From Clostridiaceae bacterium DTU079 (GTDB lineage Bacteria > Bacillota > Clostridia > Acetivibrionales > Acetivibrionaceae), in contig LFSC01000016.1 in NCBI GenBank assembly GCA_001512505.1, forward strand, positions 1-34,782: 34,782 nt of DNA. Direction: 5' to 3'. A model generated the notes under the pieces. That model was given only the letters and a program-made list of their open reading frames with translations, searched no databases and was not told where the DNA came from. Of this stretch, positions 1-8,296 are shown in pieces. Positions within the stretch are counted from its first letter, which is position 1, and every line of letters begins with the position of its first letter. Both the position numbers and the translations under genes were made by a program.

Positions 1-42
1 TGTCAAGAGAAAGCATGAATGACCTAACCATTTAATCTTCAT
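1..42 (-). CDS. UPF0173-type metal-dependent hydrolase, N-terminus only
   Basis: The minus strand encodes MKIKWLGHSCFLLT and runs off the left edge of the window. The start ATG at 42-40 is preceded by a GGAGG ribosome site seven bases upstream (plus-strand positions about 50-54). The opening residues match the start of the UPF0173 (YtkL-like) metallo-beta-lactamase-fold hydrolases, which begin with a beta strand followed by GHS. Only 14 codons are visible, so the active-site HxHxDH motif cannot be checked. It lies downstream of argS on the same strand, with about 170 bases between them, and may have its own promoter. Confidence 0.7.
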   Translation of the reverse strand, partial: MKIKWLGHSCFLLT

Positions 43-145
43 AATCTTTCCTCCTCTGTATCTTCATATATAATAATATATTTTAATATACCAAATATTT
101 TTCTGATTTTCCCGGCATTTCGCGCGTTAATCGCAACTACAGAAC

Positions 146-173
146 AGCCCCGGATATTGCCAAATCCAGGGCT
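146..173 (-). terminator. Hairpin downstream of argS
   Basis: A 10-base stem (146-155 with 164-173, one G-U pair) with an 8-base loop lies 37 bases past the argS stop. There is no strong U-tract on either strand, so it is a weak or factor-assisted terminator at best. Confidence 0.4.
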
Positions 174-210
174 ATTAGCTACAGTGCTAACACACATTGT
201 ATACTATTTT

Positions 211-1923
211 TTATTCTTCAAAACACTTGTACATCTTTTCAGGCGCCGATATGCTCAAAAGATCCAACACATTCCTAATAACTATTCTCGTACAATCCAC
301 AAGAATCATTCTTGCTTTCATTAAATTCTCATCCTGTCCTTTGACCTTGCAAGCGTTATAAAAACTATGGAACCCCCCGGCAACATCAAGAACATACCTT
401 GTAAGCCTGCTTGGCTCTAAGGTCTGGGCAGAAATTCTTATTTCCTCCGGATATGCAGCCAGCTTTTTCATCAGTTCAATCTCTTCCGGAGCCTCCAATA
501 AAGTCAACTGAACGGAGTTTACATCAGGTACCTTGAACCCTTCACCTTCCAATAAATTCAGCATGCTGCATATTCTCGCATGGGCATACTGAACATAAAA
601 TACAGGGTTGTCCTTCGACTCTTCCACTGCCAAATCCAGGTCAAAATCAAGGTGATTGCCCGATGCCTTGGTGTTAAAGAAGAATCTTGCCGCATCCCTT
701 CCGACCTCTTCCAACAAATCCGTCAACGATATTGCCTTTCCGGTTCTTTTGGACATCCTGGCTATCTCGCCGTTTCTGTATAGTCTCACCAACTGGAACA
801 AAACAACATCAAGCTTGTCCGGATCAATTCCAAGAGCTTTCACGGCACATTTCATCCTGCCGGCATGTCCATGGTGGTCGGCCCCCAAAAGGTTTATTAC
901 CCGGTCGAATCCCCGTTTAATAAACTTGTTCCTGTGATATGCTATATCTGAAGCAAAGTATGTAGGAATCCCGTTATTTCTTATCAGTACTTCATCCTTG
1001 TCAGCTCCCAGTTCGGTAGCCTTAAACCATACAGCTCCGTCCTTCTCCGTTGTATAACCGTTTTTCTCGAGATACTCCAAGGTTTCCTGAATTTCACCGT
1101 TATCGTACAGGGACTGTTCGGAAAACCATACGTCAAATTTAATTCCGTAGCTTTCAAGCGCCTTCCTGATCGCTTCCACATTCTTGGGAAGAACATAATC
1201 AACAAGTTCCTTGCGTCTTTCCTCACTGCTTACATTAAGAAGCTTGTCCCCGTTTTCTTCGATATACTCCTTCACCCGCTCAATAATGTCCTCACCGTGA
1301 TAGCCGTCCTCGGGAAATTCTATTGCATCCTCGCCCTTTAAGAGCTGAATATATCTGGCTTCCAGGGAAATCCCGAACTTCTCAATCTGATTGCCGGCAT
1401 CGTTTATATAGTATTCTCTGGTCACATCATAACCGGCCTTTTCCAAAACACTGGCAATACAGTCACCTAATGCACCGCCTCTGGCATTTCCCATATGGAG
1501 AGGTCCTGTAGGATTGGCACTGACGAACTCAACCATAACCCTTTGTCCTTTGCCCAAATCTATCCTTCCGTAGTCCTCTCTTTTGGTTTGAATATCTTTC
1601 AGGGCATCATACAGCCAGTCATTGTTCAGGAAAAAGTTTATAAACCCCGGTCCTGCGGTCTCAACTCTTTCAATATATGTATTGCTCAAATCCATGCTAT
1701 TAATAATAATTTCCGCAACCTGTCTGGGTGGTTTTTTTGCAACCTTAGCTCCCTGCATGGCAATATTGGTTGAAAAATCTCCATGCCCTGCATCCTTTGG
1801 AACCTCTATAGTGAGTTCCTCCACCGGAATCTCGGGAATTTCCCCGTTTTCCGATGCCTTACGTATTGATTTTTTAACAATCTCCTCAATTTGGTGTTTT
1901 ATAGTCTCCACAACATTTGTCAT
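211..1923 (-). CDS. argS: Arginyl-tRNA synthetase
   Basis: This class I aminoacyl-tRNA synthetase charges tRNA-Arg with arginine in the cytoplasm. The 570 residues match the usual family length of about 560-580. The N-terminal Add-1 domain (about 1-110) is followed by the HIGH-type signature PLHMGNARGG (141-150). The KMSKS-type signature appears as MSKR (390-393), a form often seen in ArgRS. The C-terminal DALR anticodon-binding region runs from about 455 to the end, including FHSFYN and the RMILVDCTR segment. The ATG at 1923 has an AGAGG-like ribosome site and lies inside the 3' end of the DUF1934 gene, overlapping it by 38 bases, so the two are probably translationally coupled. A ywiB-argS pairing is also known from Bacillus subtilis. 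Confidence 0.97.
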   Translation of the reverse strand: MTNVVETIKHQIEEIVKKSIRKASENGEIPEIPVEELTIEVPKDAGHGDFSTNIAMQGAKVAKKPPRQVAEIIINSMDLSNTYIERVETAGPGFINFFLNNDWLYDALKDIQTKREDYGRIDLGKGQRVMVEFVSANPTGPLHMGNARGGALGDCIASVLEKAGYDVTREYYINDAGNQIEKFGISLEARYIQLLKGEDAIEFPEDGYHGEDIIERVKEYIEENGDKLLNVSSEERRKELVDYVLPKNVEAIRKALESYGIKFDVWFSEQSLYDNGEIQETLEYLEKNGYTTEKDGAVWFKATELGADKDEVLIRNNGIPTYFASDIAYHRNKFIKRGFDRVINLLGADHHGHAGRMKCAVKALGIDPDKLDVVLFQLVRLYRNGEIARMSKRTGKAISLTDLLEEVGRDAARFFFNTKASGNHLDFDLDLAVEESKDNPVFYVQYAHARICSMLNLLEGEGFKVPDVNSVQLTLLEAPEEIELMKKLAAYPEEIRISAQTLEPSRLTRYVLDVAGGFHSFYNACKVKGQDENLMKARMILVDCTRIVIRNVLDLLSISAPEKMYKCFEE

Positions 1924-2353
1924 CCAACTGCCCTACCTCTCTAATTAACATATGCAAATCATTTTCACCAGTTTTATTATCATCTATTTCAAGCTTATAA
2001 TCAACCTTTATTTCTCCGCCACTGTCGTCAACATCTATTGACACTGTCCGGGCAGTAACCATAATAGTAAAGGTTCCGTATTTGGTATCATAATAGGACA
2101 CATGTTTTTGCCCCTGCTCAAAAATAAACTGGGTGTTAACCGAACCAAACCTCATTAAAGTTACTACTCCGTCAGAAATCTTCAAAGTGGTGGTAGTGCC
2201 TTCCATACCGGTAACTTCACTTTCTTTATAGGTCACATAATAAGCATCGCCCTTTTTATAGTATTTACCTTCCGTCACCAGCTCCAATATATTTTTATCA
2301 TTATTCGGCGAAGTTTGAATCCCTTTTACAGATATAATAACATTTTTATTCAT
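1886..2353 (-). CDS. DUF1934 (YwiB-like) beta-barrel protein
   Basis: This 155-residue protein begins MNKNVIISVKGIQ and belongs by sequence to the DUF1934/YwiB family of small lipocalin-like beta barrels, whose function is unknown. The sequence is strand-rich, with alternating hydrophobic residues and conserved family features: the TEGKYYKKGDAYYVTYKE segment near the N-terminus and a YDTKYGTF segment about two thirds along. A reading frame exists 25 codons further upstream. The ATG at 2353 is preferred because GGAGG lies nine bases before it, and family members start at this point. Its 3' end overlaps argS. It lies between murI and argS on the same strand, consistent with an operon. Confidence 0.85.
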   Translation of the reverse strand: MNKNVIISVKGIQTSPNNDKNILELVTEGKYYKKGDAYYVTYKESEVTGMEGTTTTLKISDGVVTLMRFGSVNTQFIFEQGQKHVSYYDTKYGTFTIMVTARTVSIDVDDSGGEIKVDYKLEIDDNKTGENDLHMLIREVGQLDDKCCGDYKTPN

Positions 2354-2464
2354 AATGACCGCCTCCATTTTTATAGGGGCACACTGACCCCCGAATATTT
2401 TAAATACCTTGCTGCTTTCTTTGTACATTAAGTTCTCCTATGATTCAGCCGGATAGTGGTATTG

Positions 2465-3271
2465 CTAATATCTCTCAATATCAACTTTTTCAGCAGAATG
2501 TATTTTTTCGTTTAAAATGGAATTTGCCAGAGACTCAAACTTTTCAACACTGTCACTGGTGTAAAACCGGTACACAGGTGTAATTTTATCATCCCTTGCG
2601 GCGTTGTTTTTATTTATCACCTCCTTAACAACTTTGGCAACCTCCAATGCTGAACTAACCAGCTTGACGCCCTCTCCCATTACCTTTGATATGGTATTAT
2701 ACAAAAGAGGATAATGGGTACAGCCTAAAACAAGGCTGTCAATCCCCTTTTCCTTCAATGGAAGCAAATATTCTTCAACAATTCTTACGGCAATATCGTT
2801 TTCCCACCAGCCCTCCTCAACAAGGGGCACAAACAGTGGGCACGCCTTCTGAAATATTTCAATAGAAGGATCCAGGCGGCTTATTGCCTTTTCATAAACA
2901 CCGCTGTTTACCGTTGCAACGGTTCCTATTACCCCAATCTTCTTATTAACCGTTTCCCTGACGGCACTAACTGCCCCAGGCTCTACCACCTCTACTACCG
3001 GAATATCAAAGCTGTGCTTTACCAAATCAATGCTGCAGGCACTTGCGGTGTTACATGCAATTACAATCATCTTTATATCCTGATTCAAAAGAAACCGTAT
3101 GTTCTGAAATGTATACTTGATAACGGTTTCTTTTGACTTGGTTCCATAAGGTGCTCTCCCGCTGTCTCCAAAATAAACTATGCTTTCTGTCGGCAGTAAA
3201 TTTCTAATTTCCTTTAAAACGGTAAGTCCGCCCAATCCTGAATCAAATACACCAATCGGTCTGTTATCCAT
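2465..3271 (-). CDS. murI: Glutamate racemase
   Basis: Converts L-glutamate to D-glutamate for peptidoglycan stem peptides. The 268-residue protein carries all the cofactor-independent racemase signatures: VFDSGLGGLTV with the catalytic-site Asp (residues 8-18), ACNTASA with the first catalytic Cys at about 73, and GCTHYPLL with the second catalytic Cys at about 184. The ATG at 3271 is chosen over an upstream in-frame TTG at 3286 because a GGGGG ribosome site lies about nine bases before it and family members begin near this point. It follows ddl on the same strand with a gap of about 120 bases, so two successive cell-wall precursor steps are clustered. Confidence 0.95.
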   Translation of the reverse strand: MDNRPIGVFDSGLGGLTVLKEIRNLLPTESIVYFGDSGRAPYGTKSKETVIKYTFQNIRFLLNQDIKMIVIACNTASACSIDLVKHSFDIPVVEVVEPGAVSAVRETVNKKIGVIGTVATVNSGVYEKAISRLDPSIEIFQKACPLFVPLVEEGWWENDIAVRIVEEYLLPLKEKGIDSLVLGCTHYPLLYNTISKVMGEGVKLVSSALEVAKVVKEVINKNNAARDDKITPVYRFYTSDSVEKFESLANSILNEKIHSAEKVDIERY

Positions 3272-3392
3272 AGTTATTTCCCCCAAATATAATACGGCTA
3301 AACTGCATCATTTCTACCGGTCTATCACATATCCTTTCCAGACTTCAAATATCAAAACACAAGTGAATTACTGCTCCCAAATTCCATAAATT

Positions 3393-4526
3393 CTATCCGT
3401 TAATATCCCTTGAATTATCTTCATACCTCTCGATTGCAAGATTTATCAATCTTTCAATAAGCTCTCCATAGGGTACCCCGGATGCCTCCCAGAGCATGGG
3501 ATACATACTGATGCTTGTAAAACCGGGCATAGTGTTGATTTCGTTTATATAAACCTTGCCGGTTTCCTTATGAACAAAAAAGTCAACCCTTGCCAAGCCG
3601 CAACAGTCCAGGGCCTTAAAAGCCTTTACCGCATACCCCCTGATCTCCTCAACAGTCTCTTTGGGCAAATCGGCAGGTACTTTTATTTTTGAGCTGTTAT
3701 CAATGTATTTTGCCTTGTAATCATAAAACTCATTTCCCGGAACCACTTCACCGACAGTGGATGCCTCCGGATCATCATTTCCCAAAACAGCACATTCAAC
3801 CTCTCTGCCGTTGATAAACTCTTCAATCAGTACTTTTCTGTCGAAGCGGGCAGCTAAATTTAAACCTCTCTCCAATTCGTCCCTATCGTGGGCTTTTGAT
3901 ACCCCCACTGAAGACCCGGCATTTGAAGGCTTTACAAATATCGGATATGCAAACTTCTCCTCTATTTTTGAAATAACCCGGTCAATATTTCTGCCTATTT
4001 CTTTTCTTGTAAAATAAAGATAGTCTGCCTGGGGTATTCCTGCTTTTTCAAATATTATCTTGGCATAAATCTTATCCATTCCCAAAGCAGAACCCAAAAC
4101 ACCGCAACCCACATAAGGCACCGAAGCGAGCTCAAAAAGTCCCTGAATGGTACCGTCTTCTCCGTTGCAGCCATGGAGTACCGGGAAAACCACATCGATC
4201 TTTTTCCCATTAACCTGGGTTTCCCCTGATTTCTCAATATTTTTGTCAGTATCATTACAAACAACCATCGCATCCAGCAAGCTGCTTTTGGTACCAATAC
4301 CCTTAATATTTTCCCCTAAAGCAATTTGTTCCCACTCACCGGAAGGAATTTTATCGATATCTCCGTTATAAGGGAGCCATTTTCCGTCTTTTGTAATTCC
4401 CATCATTACAACTTCAAACTTTTCACGATTGATGTTTTTCAGTATAGATGTCGCCGATATACGTGAAACCTCATGTTCCGACGACTGTCCGCCAAAAATA
4501 ACCAGTACTCTTTTTTTGTCCTCCAT
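3393..4526 (-). CDS. ddl: D-alanine--D-alanine ligase
   Basis: An ATP-grasp enzyme that joins two D-alanines for the peptidoglycan precursor. The 377 residues match the longer Ddl subgroup. The N-terminal VLVIFGGQSSEHEVS motif and the VFPVLHGCNGEDGTIQG motif (about 114-130) are typical. The ATP-grasp core includes FVKPSNAGSSVGVSK (about 195-210). The EFYDYKAKY segment contains the Tyr typical of D-Ala-D-Ala ligases rather than Van-type D-Ala-D-Lac ligases. The metal site is in the C-terminal YINEINTMPGFT. The ATG at 4526 has an AAGGGGAGA ribosome site. It is probably the first gene of the ddl-murI-ywiB-argS group, because a long AT-rich region precedes it. Confidence 0.96.
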   Translation of the reverse strand: MEDKKRVLVIFGGQSSEHEVSRISATSILKNINREKFEVVMMGITKDGKWLPYNGDIDKIPSGEWEQIALGENIKGIGTKSSLLDAMVVCNDTDKNIEKSGETQVNGKKIDVVFPVLHGCNGEDGTIQGLFELASVPYVGCGVLGSALGMDKIYAKIIFEKAGIPQADYLYFTRKEIGRNIDRVISKIEEKFAYPIFVKPSNAGSSVGVSKAHDRDELERGLNLAARFDRKVLIEEFINGREVECAVLGNDDPEASTVGEVVPGNEFYDYKAKYIDNSSKIKVPADLPKETVEEIRGYAVKAFKALDCCGLARVDFFVHKETGKVYINEINTMPGFTSISMYPMLWEASGVPYGELIERLINLAIERYEDNSRDING

Positions 4527-4940
4527 AGGTTCTCTCCCCTTATAATTTGATACAAAACCCTATCATTCCCTAACATACCCAATTTCTATTTTTTCATAAT
4601 AAAAAAATACAATTTTACTTTTGTACCTCTAATAATCTCCATCAAATAATATAATTAACTGTCCTAAGGCATAAATCATACAGTAAATATATATTTCTCA
4701 TTTTACTATTTAAGTACGGCAACTTCAAGATTTTCGTCAAAATATACACGTTACTTAAATATCCATAAATATCATAATTTATACTTGCGAAAAATAAAAC
4801 CTTCAGAAAGCAATAAACACGAAGCTGTAATTTGAGAACACAAAATACAAGTTATAAAGACCTAATTAAAAAACGAAAGGATTTTAAAAAATATACCACT
4901 CTTTTATTATATCATAAAAGCAGGGTCATGTCCACAGATG

Positions 4941-5008
4941 TTATGTTGAGGAAAATGCTCCAGAAACTAAAGTTTCGCAATGTTTCTTTCACATTTTCCT
5001 CAACATAA
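4941..5008. repeat. Perfect 17-bp inverted repeat with nested hairpin
   Basis: The arm TTATGTTGAGGAAAATG (4941-4957) is exactly reverse-complemented at 4992-5008. The 34-base interior contains a second small palindrome (4963-4968 with 4971-4976). The element is only 68 bases long, has no coding capacity and lies next to the terminator of the RDD gene. It could be a REP- or MITE-like element, or part of a stable 3' RNA structure. Confidence 0.75.
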
Positions 5009-5012
5009 AAAT

Positions 5013-5042
5013 ATGCACCCCAAAAAAAAGGACTGGGTGCAT
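5013..5042 (-). terminator. Terminator of the RDD gene
   Basis: An 8-base stem, ATGCACCC at 5013-5020 paired with GGGTGCAT at 5035-5042, is followed on the minus strand by ATTTTTATG. It lies 23 bases past the stop of the RDD gene. Confidence 0.65.
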
Positions 5043-5065
5043 TTAATCTTACATTTATCGCCTTG

Positions 5066-6070
5066 TTATAAAGAATTTACTTCTTTGAGCGTGATTTTAT
5101 ACTGAAGATTTTCATTTATAGGACGGGTCATAATTAGGGCATTTCCATAGATAGAAGTTGAAACTTCAAACTCAGTATCATTCCCGTCAGTCACAAAAAG
5201 GGTATTACTGCTGTCAAACCTGAATTTAAGAGCTCTTTGACTTGTATTAATATACATTGTACCGTTTTCATCATCGTAGAATACGGTAAATCCAAACTTC
5301 CGGTCATCGGTAATCCATATACCAAGGTATTTTTCTGCTATTTCCCTGTCTACCTGAACTCCGTTTTCCTTATACCTTATTTGGGTAGTAACCTGTTTTA
5401 ACAAATAATCTTGAAATATCGGAATTAAGTCAATGGTAAAGAAAGCATTGCAGGCTAATGCAAAAATTAAAAATAACGCTCCCAGCCAAGCATAAGAAGT
5501 GCCGGCATTATTATTACCTGCACCATACAACTCTTCTGCCAACGCTTTTTGCTCGCTGTATGTTCTGTATCCTCTCCTCTTCATTTCTTCAAACAGTTCC
5601 TCGACGTCTACCTCTCGAGGAGCATAACGGCGAACATTTTTCCTAATCACATATGTACCGGCAATTTTATCGTGTATTGTTTGTTTTTTCTCGCTAAATG
5701 CTGCTAAAATGAATAATATAAAGGGAAGCACGCTTGTTACTATAGCTATTACTTTTGCCAAAGACCTCAATAATACTCTAAAAAAACTGCTCCGGTTTTC
5801 GGCAACAATTTCAAGCCCCAACAACATCTTACCGGGTGTTGCAGATACCTTCAAGCTTACAAAGAGAACCTCATAAATCAGATACAATAAACCAAAGGAA
5901 AGATAATATACTGCCATAGCAGTAGGATCCCGATCTAGAACTTTGTATACGGGTATATCCATGTTAAGAGCATACTTAAGTAATAATAGGATGCCTGAAT
6001 ATATACCCAATACTATAATATCGTCAAAAATGAAAGCCCAGAACCTTCTTGATAATTTGCTTATATTCAT
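5066..6070 (-). CDS. RDD family membrane protein
   Basis: This 334-residue integral membrane protein has an N-terminal RDD domain (about 5-150). It shows the family pattern of Arg near the start (SRRFWAFIFDD), hydrophobic helices at about 15-35, 50-70 and 100-130, and the SATPGKMLLGLEI segment. A soluble charged region follows (about 145-185), then another helix (about 192-213, YAWLGALFLIFALACNAFF), then a mostly beta C-terminal domain that would lie outside the cell. RDD proteins are of unknown or varied function, and some are linked to ion transport. The ATG at 6070 is the natural start of the RDD domain. It stands alone between two gaps and ends at a clear terminator. Confidence 0.8.
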   Translation of the reverse strand: MNISKLSRRFWAFIFDDIIVLGIYSGILLLLKYALNMDIPVYKVLDRDPTAMAVYYLSFGLLYLIYEVLFVSLKVSATPGKMLLGLEIVAENRSSFFRVLLRSLAKVIAIVTSVLPFILFILAAFSEKKQTIHDKIAGTYVIRKNVRRYAPREVDVEELFEEMKRRGYRTYSEQKALAEELYGAGNNNAGTSYAWLGALFLIFALACNAFFTIDLIPIFQDYLLKQVTTQIRYKENGVQVDREIAEKYLGIWITDDRKFGFTVFYDDENGTMYINTSQRALKFRFDSSNTLFVTDGNDTEFEVSTSIYGNALIMTRPINENLQYKITLKEVNSL

Positions 6071-6217
6071 ACCAATCTCCCATTACCAGTTTAATATATA
6101 ATTAAAAGCAAAAAAATAAACAACCTATTTCCAATAGAATAATTTATTATAAATCTATATATTTTTCAATAACCAATTTATAATATTTTATTATAATAAT
6201 TAACATCCGAGAACTAC

Positions 6218-6234
6218 GCCCTTATACATAGGGC
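6218..6234. other. Small hairpin between the stress operon and the RDD gene
   Basis: GCCCT (6218-6222) pairs with AGGGC (6230-6234) across a 7-base loop, about 60 bases past the end of the DUF4097 gene. The stem is short and lacks a U-tract on the minus strand, so it is only a possible weak terminator. Nothing else recognisable lies between 6071 and 6295, which is very AT-rich. Confidence 0.25.
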
Positions 6235-6295
6235 TTTAACCGATTTTTATAATATTATATCAGATAGCTTTGGGAAATTCCATAGTCAAACTGAA

Positions 6296-7390
6296 TTAAA
6301 GGATTAATGTAACAAAAAAGAAGAAAAATATGCCGGGAAATAAATTTCTACATATTTTTCTTCCTGTAAATAATATACATCTATTTGGAATACATTCATA
6401 AATCTTAATGCTGTTGATTAATAGGAATCCTGGAAATTTGCCGACATTTTTTATGCGGATAGAGCCATGCTCGTCCACTACATCGACATTTCCCGATATT
6501 CCTTCCATCTCGATATCTCCCATCTTGTTTTCGACTACAAGATCTCCGCCGACATGGAACGCCTTGATTTCCCCATGAGAGTTTTTTACTTTGGTATAAG
6601 CCTTGACATTACTTATTTCCACATCTCCAAAGGAATTTTCAATATACAGGTCCTGCCCTATGTTATCAACAATGATCTCTCCGTGAGAATTGGTTATGCT
6701 TGCCTTCAATAAAATTCCGCTAACATCGATATCTCCGAATTTGTTGTCAATTTCAACATTTATTTTCTCCGGTACTTTTATACGGTAGTTAACCCGTATT
6801 GATCCAATGGACCCGTTTTTTGAACTATATTGATTGGTTTTGGAATATACGGTTATAATATCCGTATTTATAATTTCTATAATATCGTCGGAAATTTCTG
6901 CTGCATGTTCCTCATCATTATTACGAATAATAATATCGGCATTAATCTCTATTTTATCCGAATCTCCCTTAACTACCTCCACATTTCCCGATGTGTTTTT
7001 TATTTTCAATGTATCCTTCGCTCCGAGGTCTACCGTCATATACTTTTCAAAGCGGGATTCATTTTTATAAATATCTATTGAAGGAAGAATCGATACATTG
7101 TCTTTGGCATACTGAACAACACTTGTAATTGCGTAAACACCCACACCGGCTAACATAATAAACGAGATAATGAAAATACTGAAAATATCAAACTTAACCT
7201 TCGGCTGTTCCTGCTTTGATAAAAAGATGTATACCAAAATTTCAACACCAAGCAAAACCAGTATAATGGGCCACCACTTTAATATTAAACCCAGCGACTG
7301 AACACCGGCTATCTGGGAATATAACATAATACTCCCTAAGGCAACAAGTATAATCCCCATTGAAAGAGTTCCAACTCTCCACTGTCTCAC
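6296..7390 (-). CDS. LiaF-TM / DUF4097 family membrane protein with suspect C-terminus
   Basis: The N-terminus (about 1-110) carries paired hydrophobic helices of the LiaI/LiaF-TM (DUF5668) type, with IILVALGSIMLYSQIAG and WWPIILVLLGVEILVYIF, plus a third helix. The rest is a repetitive right-handed beta solenoid of the DUF4097 type, with repeats such as NSHGEI..DNIG..L.IENSFGDVEI. Relatives are common in ECF- or LiaRS-controlled envelope-stress operons. The start is GTG at 7390, overlapping the previous stop by four bases (GTGA), with GGAGG ten bases upstream. The last repeat breaks off after NVGK: the remaining ~46 residues are hydrophobic, Cys/Phe-rich and unlike a solenoid, suggesting a frameshift near 6435. 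Confidence 0.75.
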   Translation of the reverse strand: MRQWRVGTLSMGIILVALGSIMLYSQIAGVQSLGLILKWWPIILVLLGVEILVYIFLSKQEQPKVKFDIFSIFIISFIMLAGVGVYAITSVVQYAKDNVSILPSIDIYKNESRFEKYMTVDLGAKDTLKIKNTSGNVEVVKGDSDKIEINADIIIRNNDEEHAAEISDDIIEIINTDIITVYSKTNQYSSKNGSIGSIRVNYRIKVPEKINVEIDNKFGDIDVSGILLKASITNSHGEIIVDNIGQDLYIENSFGDVEISNVKAYTKVKNSHGEIKAFHVGGDLVVENKMGDIEMEGISGNVDVVDEHGSIRIKNVGKFPGFLLINSIKIYECIPNRCILFTGRKICRNLFPGIFFFFFVTLIL

Positions 7391-7863
7391 AATAATTCAT
7401 CCTCCTTAAAAGCAGCCGGATTTTTTTTGCTTCCCATCAGAAGCTTTATTCCTCCCGCAATAAATAACAGCGCAATTATTATTGTCTGAATGTATTCTTT
7501 TATATTCCACTGAACCAGCTTTGCAATCTGAGGCATTGCAATTCTGTCAAACAAAAGAAATGCGCCTATTCCAATAAAAACATATGCCATAAACTTACTT
7601 GTGTTTTTGATTAACGGTGTCTGTCCGTTAAGCCATGATACCAGCAGAATATCATTGTCCTCCTTTATATTGATGCCCGAAGCCTTGTACATGACATCAA
7701 ACAAGCTGTAGAACCATATTACCGGAATCGCAAACATAAACAGGCTGACTCTCAACCAGTCGGTAAGGAATATCCCGAGGAAAAACATGGTCATAAGCTG
7801 TACTCCTTGTCTCTGAAGTCCAAGGTACATGTGCCCTGCCCCAGGTATTATCGATAAGCACAT
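7387..7863 (-). CDS. Small polytopic membrane protein with PGAGHMYLG motif and LiaF-TM-like C-terminus
   Basis: This 158-residue protein starts at the only available in-frame ATG (7863). The motif LSIIPGAGHMYLGL at its very start is the TM2-like signature, and helices follow at about 28-50, 88-105 and 122-145. The C-terminal pair resembles LiaF-TM helices. No ribosome site precedes the ATG, and the upstream in-frame codons (to the TGA near 7915) encode KKIIA directly before it, continuing the expected first helix without a start codon. The true N-terminus is therefore probably supplied by the preceding gene through a shift in the A7 run at 7872-7878. Function is unknown; the context suggests envelope stress. 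Confidence 0.65.
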   Translation of the reverse strand: MCLSIIPGAGHMYLGLQRQGVQLMTMFFLGIFLTDWLRVSLFMFAIPVIWFYSLFDVMYKASGINIKEDNDILLVSWLNGQTPLIKNTSKFMAYVFIGIGAFLLFDRIAMPQIAKLVQWNIKEYIQTIIIALLFIAGGIKLLMGSKKNPAAFKEDELL

Positions 7864-8186
7864 TGCAATGATTTTTTTATTTGCTTTTCCATTTCCATAC
7901 TCTCGAAAATTTCATTGTGGTTTTTTCCCGTTTGAACAAGCCAATTATATTTGTCCACCAATACCATACTGTCAACAATGGCTCCAAGCCAAATAACCGG
8001 AATCAAAAACATTAAAATCGGTGCCCTATTCATTCCAAAACCTGCTCCGAAGACAACCGCAAGGAACATAACTGCCATTTCCGCAAAGAAAAACGCTCCT
8101 CCCCGGACATTAAACCCAAGATATAAATGTCCCAATCCCGGTATCCAGGATAGAATAAATGTTAAAAACTTGCTTTTTCTAACCAT
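7848..8186 (-). CDS. Small polytopic membrane protein with PGLGHLYLG motif
   Basis: This 112-residue protein has an N-terminal LSWIPGLGHLYLGF motif (about 12-25) and helices at about 30-52 and 58-78, followed by a charged tail. It is related to the next gene, whose first helix carries the same PGxGHxYLG motif, so the two look like a tandem duplication. The ATG at 8186 has a strong GGAGAGG ribosome site. The 3' end overlaps the next gene by 16 bases. An A7 run at 7872-7878 is positioned as A AAA AAA in the reading frame, and a -1 shift there would fuse the two products into one 266-residue protein. The molecular function of this protein class is not established. Confidence 0.7.
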   Translation of the reverse strand: MVRKSKFLTFILSWIPGLGHLYLGFNVRGGAFFFAEMAVMFLAVVFGAGFGMNRAPILMFLIPVIWLGAIVDSMVLVDKYNWLVQTGKNHNEIFESMEMEKQIKKSLQCAYR

Positions 8187-8296
8187 AAAAATACCTCTCC
8201 TTTAAATTTTCTTCAAATCTTTCCTTCTATGGAATTAAGCGGTAATAAGCTTACTACTTCATTGTGAATCCGTTTCTGTTTTTAGCAGAGCTTTTG

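Larger units (their letters stand above)
4527..5065. other. 539-bp AT-rich intergenic region upstream of ddl
   Basis: No convincing reading frame is present. The part next to ddl (about 4527-4700) presumably carries its promoter, but I could not pick unambiguous -35/-10 boxes. The distal part contains a 17-base perfect inverted repeat (4941-4957 with 4992-5008) and the terminator of the RDD gene (5013-5042), both listed separately. Confidence 0.6.

Noticed and set aside
6834..7081. Plus-strand frames opposite the DUF4097 gene
   Set aside because: The minus-strand solenoid repeats explain the region; these are antisense shadows.
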